A stretch of 6,514 bases of DNA from an uncultured Candidatus Saccharibacteria bacterium (GTDB lineage Bacteria > Patescibacteriota > Saccharimonadia > Saccharimonadales > Saccharimonadaceae). Location: positions 1-6,514 of the forward strand of contig CAMUOM010000016.1 of assembly GCA_947090635.1 (NCBI GenBank), written 5' to 3'. Of the stretch, positions 4,689 through 6,514 are shown piece by piece; position 1 is the first letter of the stretch; every line of letters begins with the position of its first letter. A program made the translations under genes and the position numbers. The notes beneath the pieces are model-generated. The model had not been told where the DNA came from, searched no databases, and was given only the letters and a program-made list of their open reading frames with translations.

Positions 4689-5474
4689 CTAATTTTCTTT
4701 TAGCTTGGTGATAATCTCGGGGCCGTCGTCGTGCAATAGCAAGGTGTGCTCAAAGTGCGCTGCCAAGCTGCCGTCGCGCGTGCGAATCGTCCAGCCATCA
4801 GGGTCGAACGCCACGCGCCAAGTACCCAAGGTTGCCATCGGCTCAATGGCGATGGCGTTGCCGGTCGGCACAATCGGGCCAATGCCGCGCTTGCCGTAGT
4901 TCGGGATGTCCGGCGCCTCGTGCATTTCGCGCCCGATGCCATGCCCGACCAAGTCGCGCACCACGCCCAGCTTTTCCTTCTCAAGTACAGCCTGCACCGC
5001 CGCGCCAATGTTGCCCACGCAAACGTCGCCGCGGGCGCGCTTCACAGCATCAATGCCAGCGTACAGACTGCGCTCTGTGGTATGAATCAACATCTTCTTC
5101 GCCCCAGTTGGCGCCGCGTCGTCGGTCAACATAGTAAAGGCGCTATCCGCCTTCATACCGTCAACGTCCACTACCAAATCAAAGCTGATGACGTCGCCCG
5201 CCTCAAACGGCACGTCATTTGGCACGCCGTGCACCACCACGTCATTCACGCTGATGCAAATTACCCCAGGGAAGTTGACGTCTGGGTCAAGGTAAGTCGC
5301 GTGAGCGCCGCGCGCCTTTATCTCGCGCGCAAACCAAGCGTCGATGTCCTTTGGTGTCGCGCCCGCTACCACTTCTTGTCGCACATCACGGAACAGCGAA
5401 GCTAAAATTTGCCCCGCCTCGCGCATGTGGTCGATTTCAACGGGCGTGAAGTTAGCTGCCTTAATGATTCGCAT
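4689..5474 (-). CDS. map: Methionine aminopeptidase, type I
   Basis: This enzyme removes the initiator methionine from nascent proteins in the cytoplasm, using two metal ions. The 261-residue protein is about the usual length for bacterial type Ia enzymes. The five metal ligands are all visible: D99 and D110 (in FDLVVDVDGMKAD), H178 (VGHGIG), E211 (IEPM) and E242 (HFEHT). The catalytic histidine H82 lies in VHGVPND and H185 in MHEAP. The N-terminus MRIIKAANFTPVEIDHMREAG is typical, which fixes the start at ATG 5474. An open frame reaches 5585 but the extra 37 residues are low-complexity and lie inside adk. The start overlaps the end of adk by 14 nt, with GGAGG (5485-5481) 6 nt upstream inside adk, so translation is probably coupled. 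An adk-map pair is familiar from ribosomal protein operons; here it travels with yqeY instead. Confidence 0.98.
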   Translation of the reverse strand: MRIIKAANFTPVEIDHMREAGQILASLFRDVRQEVVAGATPKDIDAWFAREIKARGAHATYLDPDVNFPGVICISVNDVVVHGVPNDVPFEAGDVISFDLVVDVDGMKADSAFTMLTDDAAPTGAKKMLIHTTERSLYAGIDAVKRARGDVCVGNIGAAVQAVLEKEKLGVVRDLVGHGIGREMHEAPDIPNYGKRGIGPIVPTGNAIAIEPMATLGTWRVAFDPDGWTIRTRDGSLAAHFEHTLLLHDDGPEIITKLKEN

Positions 5475-6042
5475 CCGCCGCCTCCGCTGGCCGCGTTGCA
5501 CGGTAGTCGTTGTATGCGCTTTCGATGCGGTCGAGCACTTCGCCGCGCGAACCGATACCGTTGACGTGCACCACCTTGGCGCCACGCTCGGTGTAGTAGT
5601 TCACCAGAGGTAGAGTGTCGGCTTTGTAGCTCTCTAAGCGATGTTCAATCACTTCGCGCGTGTCGTCAAGCCGCCCACGCAAGCTCAGCCGCTGGAAAAT
5701 TTCGTCGGCCGTGACGTCAAACACCACCACGAAGTCGATACACTCGCGCCCCATGCGCTGCTGGCTGTACTCCGAAAGCGCCTGCGCCTGCTCAAGGCTG
5801 CGCGGGTAGCCGTCGATAATAATATTGTCCAGCTCCGGCTGGTCGTCCAAATGATGGAAAATTACCCGATTGACAAGTGCGGGCGAAACGAGCTCGCCGC
5901 GCGCCATCACCTCATACACCTGCGGGTCGTTGGTCTCACGTAACAACTTGCCAGCGCTCAACCAAGTCAGCTGATGGCACACTGCCAAAAGCTGCCCTTG
6001 CACCGACTTGCCTGCCCCGGCTGGGCCCACAAACATAATCAT
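5461..6042 (-). CDS. adk: Adenylate kinase-type nucleoside monophosphate kinase, short LID
   Basis: This enzyme transfers phosphate from ATP to a nucleoside monophosphate, classically AMP. The 193 residues include the P-loop GPAGAGKS (6-13), LSAGKLLR with the NMP-binding R35, and DGYPRSLEQA (77-86) with R81 and Q85. RGRLDD (122-127) is followed by R135. Between R124 and D126-D127 the LID is only a short turn, with no zinc-binding insert; the length matches animal AK1 and UMP-CMP kinases (about 195) rather than E. coli Adk (214). The NMP site reads S29-A30-G31-K32 where AMP kinases usually have STGD. Alanine there is typical of UMP-CMP kinases, while Q85 is the adenine-contacting residue of AMP kinases, so specificity is uncertain. 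The start at 6042 overlaps the yqeY stop by 4 nt (ATGA), with GGAG 9 nt upstream. An ATG two codons later is a less likely start. Confidence 0.93.
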   Translation of the reverse strand: MIMFVGPAGAGKSVQGQLLAVCHQLTWLSAGKLLRETNDPQVYEVMARGELVSPALVNRVIFHHLDDQPELDNIIIDGYPRSLEQAQALSEYSQQRMGRECIDFVVVFDVTADEIFQRLSLRGRLDDTREVIEHRLESYKADTLPLVNYYTERGAKVVHVNGIGSRGEVLDRIESAYNDYRATRPAEAADANH

Positions 6043-6488
6043 TGGTTGAAACTCCGCTTAACTGCCGCGGCAATGTCGCCACCAGTGGCAGCGTGGCCAA
6101 CCTTCGCCTTGACGGCGGCAATGGCCTTGCCCATGTCCTTCATCGTGAAGTTGTTTGCCGCAATCACTTCATGCGCCACAGCGCTCAGCTCATCCGCCGA
6201 AAGTGGCTTTGGCAGATACGCCGCCAAGATGTCGCGCTGCGCCTGCTCGGCCGCGGCACGCTCCGTGTCACCCGCCTGCTGATAAATAGCAATCGAGTCG
6301 TCGCGCTGCTTCACTTGCGCCGCCACGACGTCAAGCATCTGGTCTTCCGTGAGGTCAGTTTGGTTGCCCAACGCCACCTTTTTATACTGCATGGCCGACT
6401 TCAAACCACTGATGGTGAGCTTTTTCACTTCATCGTGCTCCAGCATTGCTGCCTTAAAATCCGCCTTAATTTGTTCTTGTAAACTCAT
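6039..6488 (-). CDS. yqeY: GatB/YqeY domain protein
   Basis: This 149-residue protein consists of a single all-helical GatB/YqeY domain, related to the tail of GatB in tRNA-dependent amidotransferase. Stand-alone YqeY proteins are widespread; a role in tRNA or amidation is suspected but not settled. Recognisable parts are MSLQEQIKADFKAAM, LTISGLKSAM (24-33), the VKQRDDSI stretch (59-66), the turn AAYLPKPLSADEL (90-102) and MKDMGKAIAAVKAKV near 116-130. Length is the family norm (about 147-150). The start is ATG 6488, because the next in-frame ATG upstream (6506) would place the -10 box inside the gene and add the unusual MCYNIT. It is the first gene of an operon with adk and map, overlapping adk by 4 nt. 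Confidence 0.96.
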   Translation of the reverse strand: MSLQEQIKADFKAAMLEHDEVKKLTISGLKSAMQYKKVALGNQTDLTEDQMLDVVAAQVKQRDDSIAIYQQAGDTERAAAEQAQRDILAAYLPKPLSADELSAVAHEVIAANNFTMKDMGKAIAAVKAKVGHAATGGDIAAAVKRSFNQ

Positions 6489-6494
6489 AGTAAT

Positions 6495-6503
6495 ATTGTA
6501 GCA
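6495..6503 (-). promoter_or_regulatory. Promoter of the yqeY operon, probably leaderless
   Basis: On the minus strand TGC (6503-6501) and TACAAT (6500-6495) form an extended -10 box. Six bases, ATTACT, separate it from the yqeY ATG at 6488, so transcription would start on the A of the ATG. No Shine-Dalgarno site is present. The -35 region falls at or beyond the window edge and cannot be judged. The layout is the same as at lysS. Confidence 0.65.
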
Positions 6504-6514
6504 CACCAGCCCAG

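Noticed and set aside
4746..5405. 219-aa plus-strand frame opposite map
   Set aside because: map carries every catalytic residue of MetAP on the other strand; this frame shows no domain or initiation signal.
5475..5585. 37-residue N-terminal extension of map
   Set aside because: It is Arg/Thr-rich, lies in the adk coding region, and the usual MetAP start with GGAGG fits ATG 5474.
6489..6506. yqeY start six codons upstream (MCYNIT)
   Set aside because: It would place the TACAAT -10 box inside the gene, and the family begins at MSLQEQ.

Overview
The window holds eight genes in three blocks. A minus-strand lysyl-tRNA synthetase gene (lysS) is cut by the left edge. Four plus-strand genes of unrecognised function follow (1499-4589; called ORF A to ORF D here). 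A compact minus-strand operon, yqeY-adk-map (6488 to 4689), fills the right side. There are no tRNA or rRNA genes, insertion sequences, CRISPR arrays or phage hallmark genes.

Organism: the picture fits a bacterium with a small, compact genome, most likely of the Patescibacteria/CPR radiation and possibly Saccharibacteria. The reasons are overlapping housekeeping genes, a short adenylate-kinase-type enzyme without the large LID insert, a LysRS with a variant motif 2, two housekeeping promoters that appear to give leaderless mRNAs, and a block of orphan proteins. TAA, TAG and TGA all act as stops, so the TGA=Gly code of Gracilibacteria/Absconditabacteria does not apply. This placement is inference; no marker here is decisive.

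Region 1-1385 (-): lysS, lacking only its last few dozen codons. Its extended -10 box places transcription start on the ATG itself. Region 1386-1498: divergent promoters for lysS and ORF A.

Region 1499-4618 (+): ORF A stands alone with its own promoter and terminator. ORF B and ORF C form a translationally coupled pair (TAATG) with one promoter and one terminator. ORF D again stands alone. The promoters are good sigma-70-like sites with leaders of roughly 50-60 nt. ORFs A, B and D have clear Shine-Dalgarno sites in those leaders, and ORF C has its own site inside the end of ORF B. Comparing the four proteins by eye shows shared blocks: a Y-C helix near residues 32-36 (clear in A, B and C), an [LM]-[DN]-x-A block, an F-x-P-x-x-x-F-[YI]-x-x-[ILV] block in all four, and a C-terminal pair of hydrophobic strands. 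A resembles C most and B resembles D most, so the order reads A-type, B-type, A-type, B-type. The four genes therefore look like a diverged tandem paralogue family, possibly from duplication of a two-gene unit. Its function is unknown. This is the main candidate for something undescribed in the window.

Region 4619-6514 (-): yqeY, adk and map overlap by 4 and 14 nt and end at a terminator facing that of ORF D. YqeY is linked to tRNA-dependent amidation through its GatB-like domain, the Adk-like kinase phosphorylates nucleoside monophosphates, and MetAP removes initiator methionine. The yqeY promoter has the same leaderless layout as lysS, so the housekeeping genes and the orphan cluster appear to use different initiation modes.
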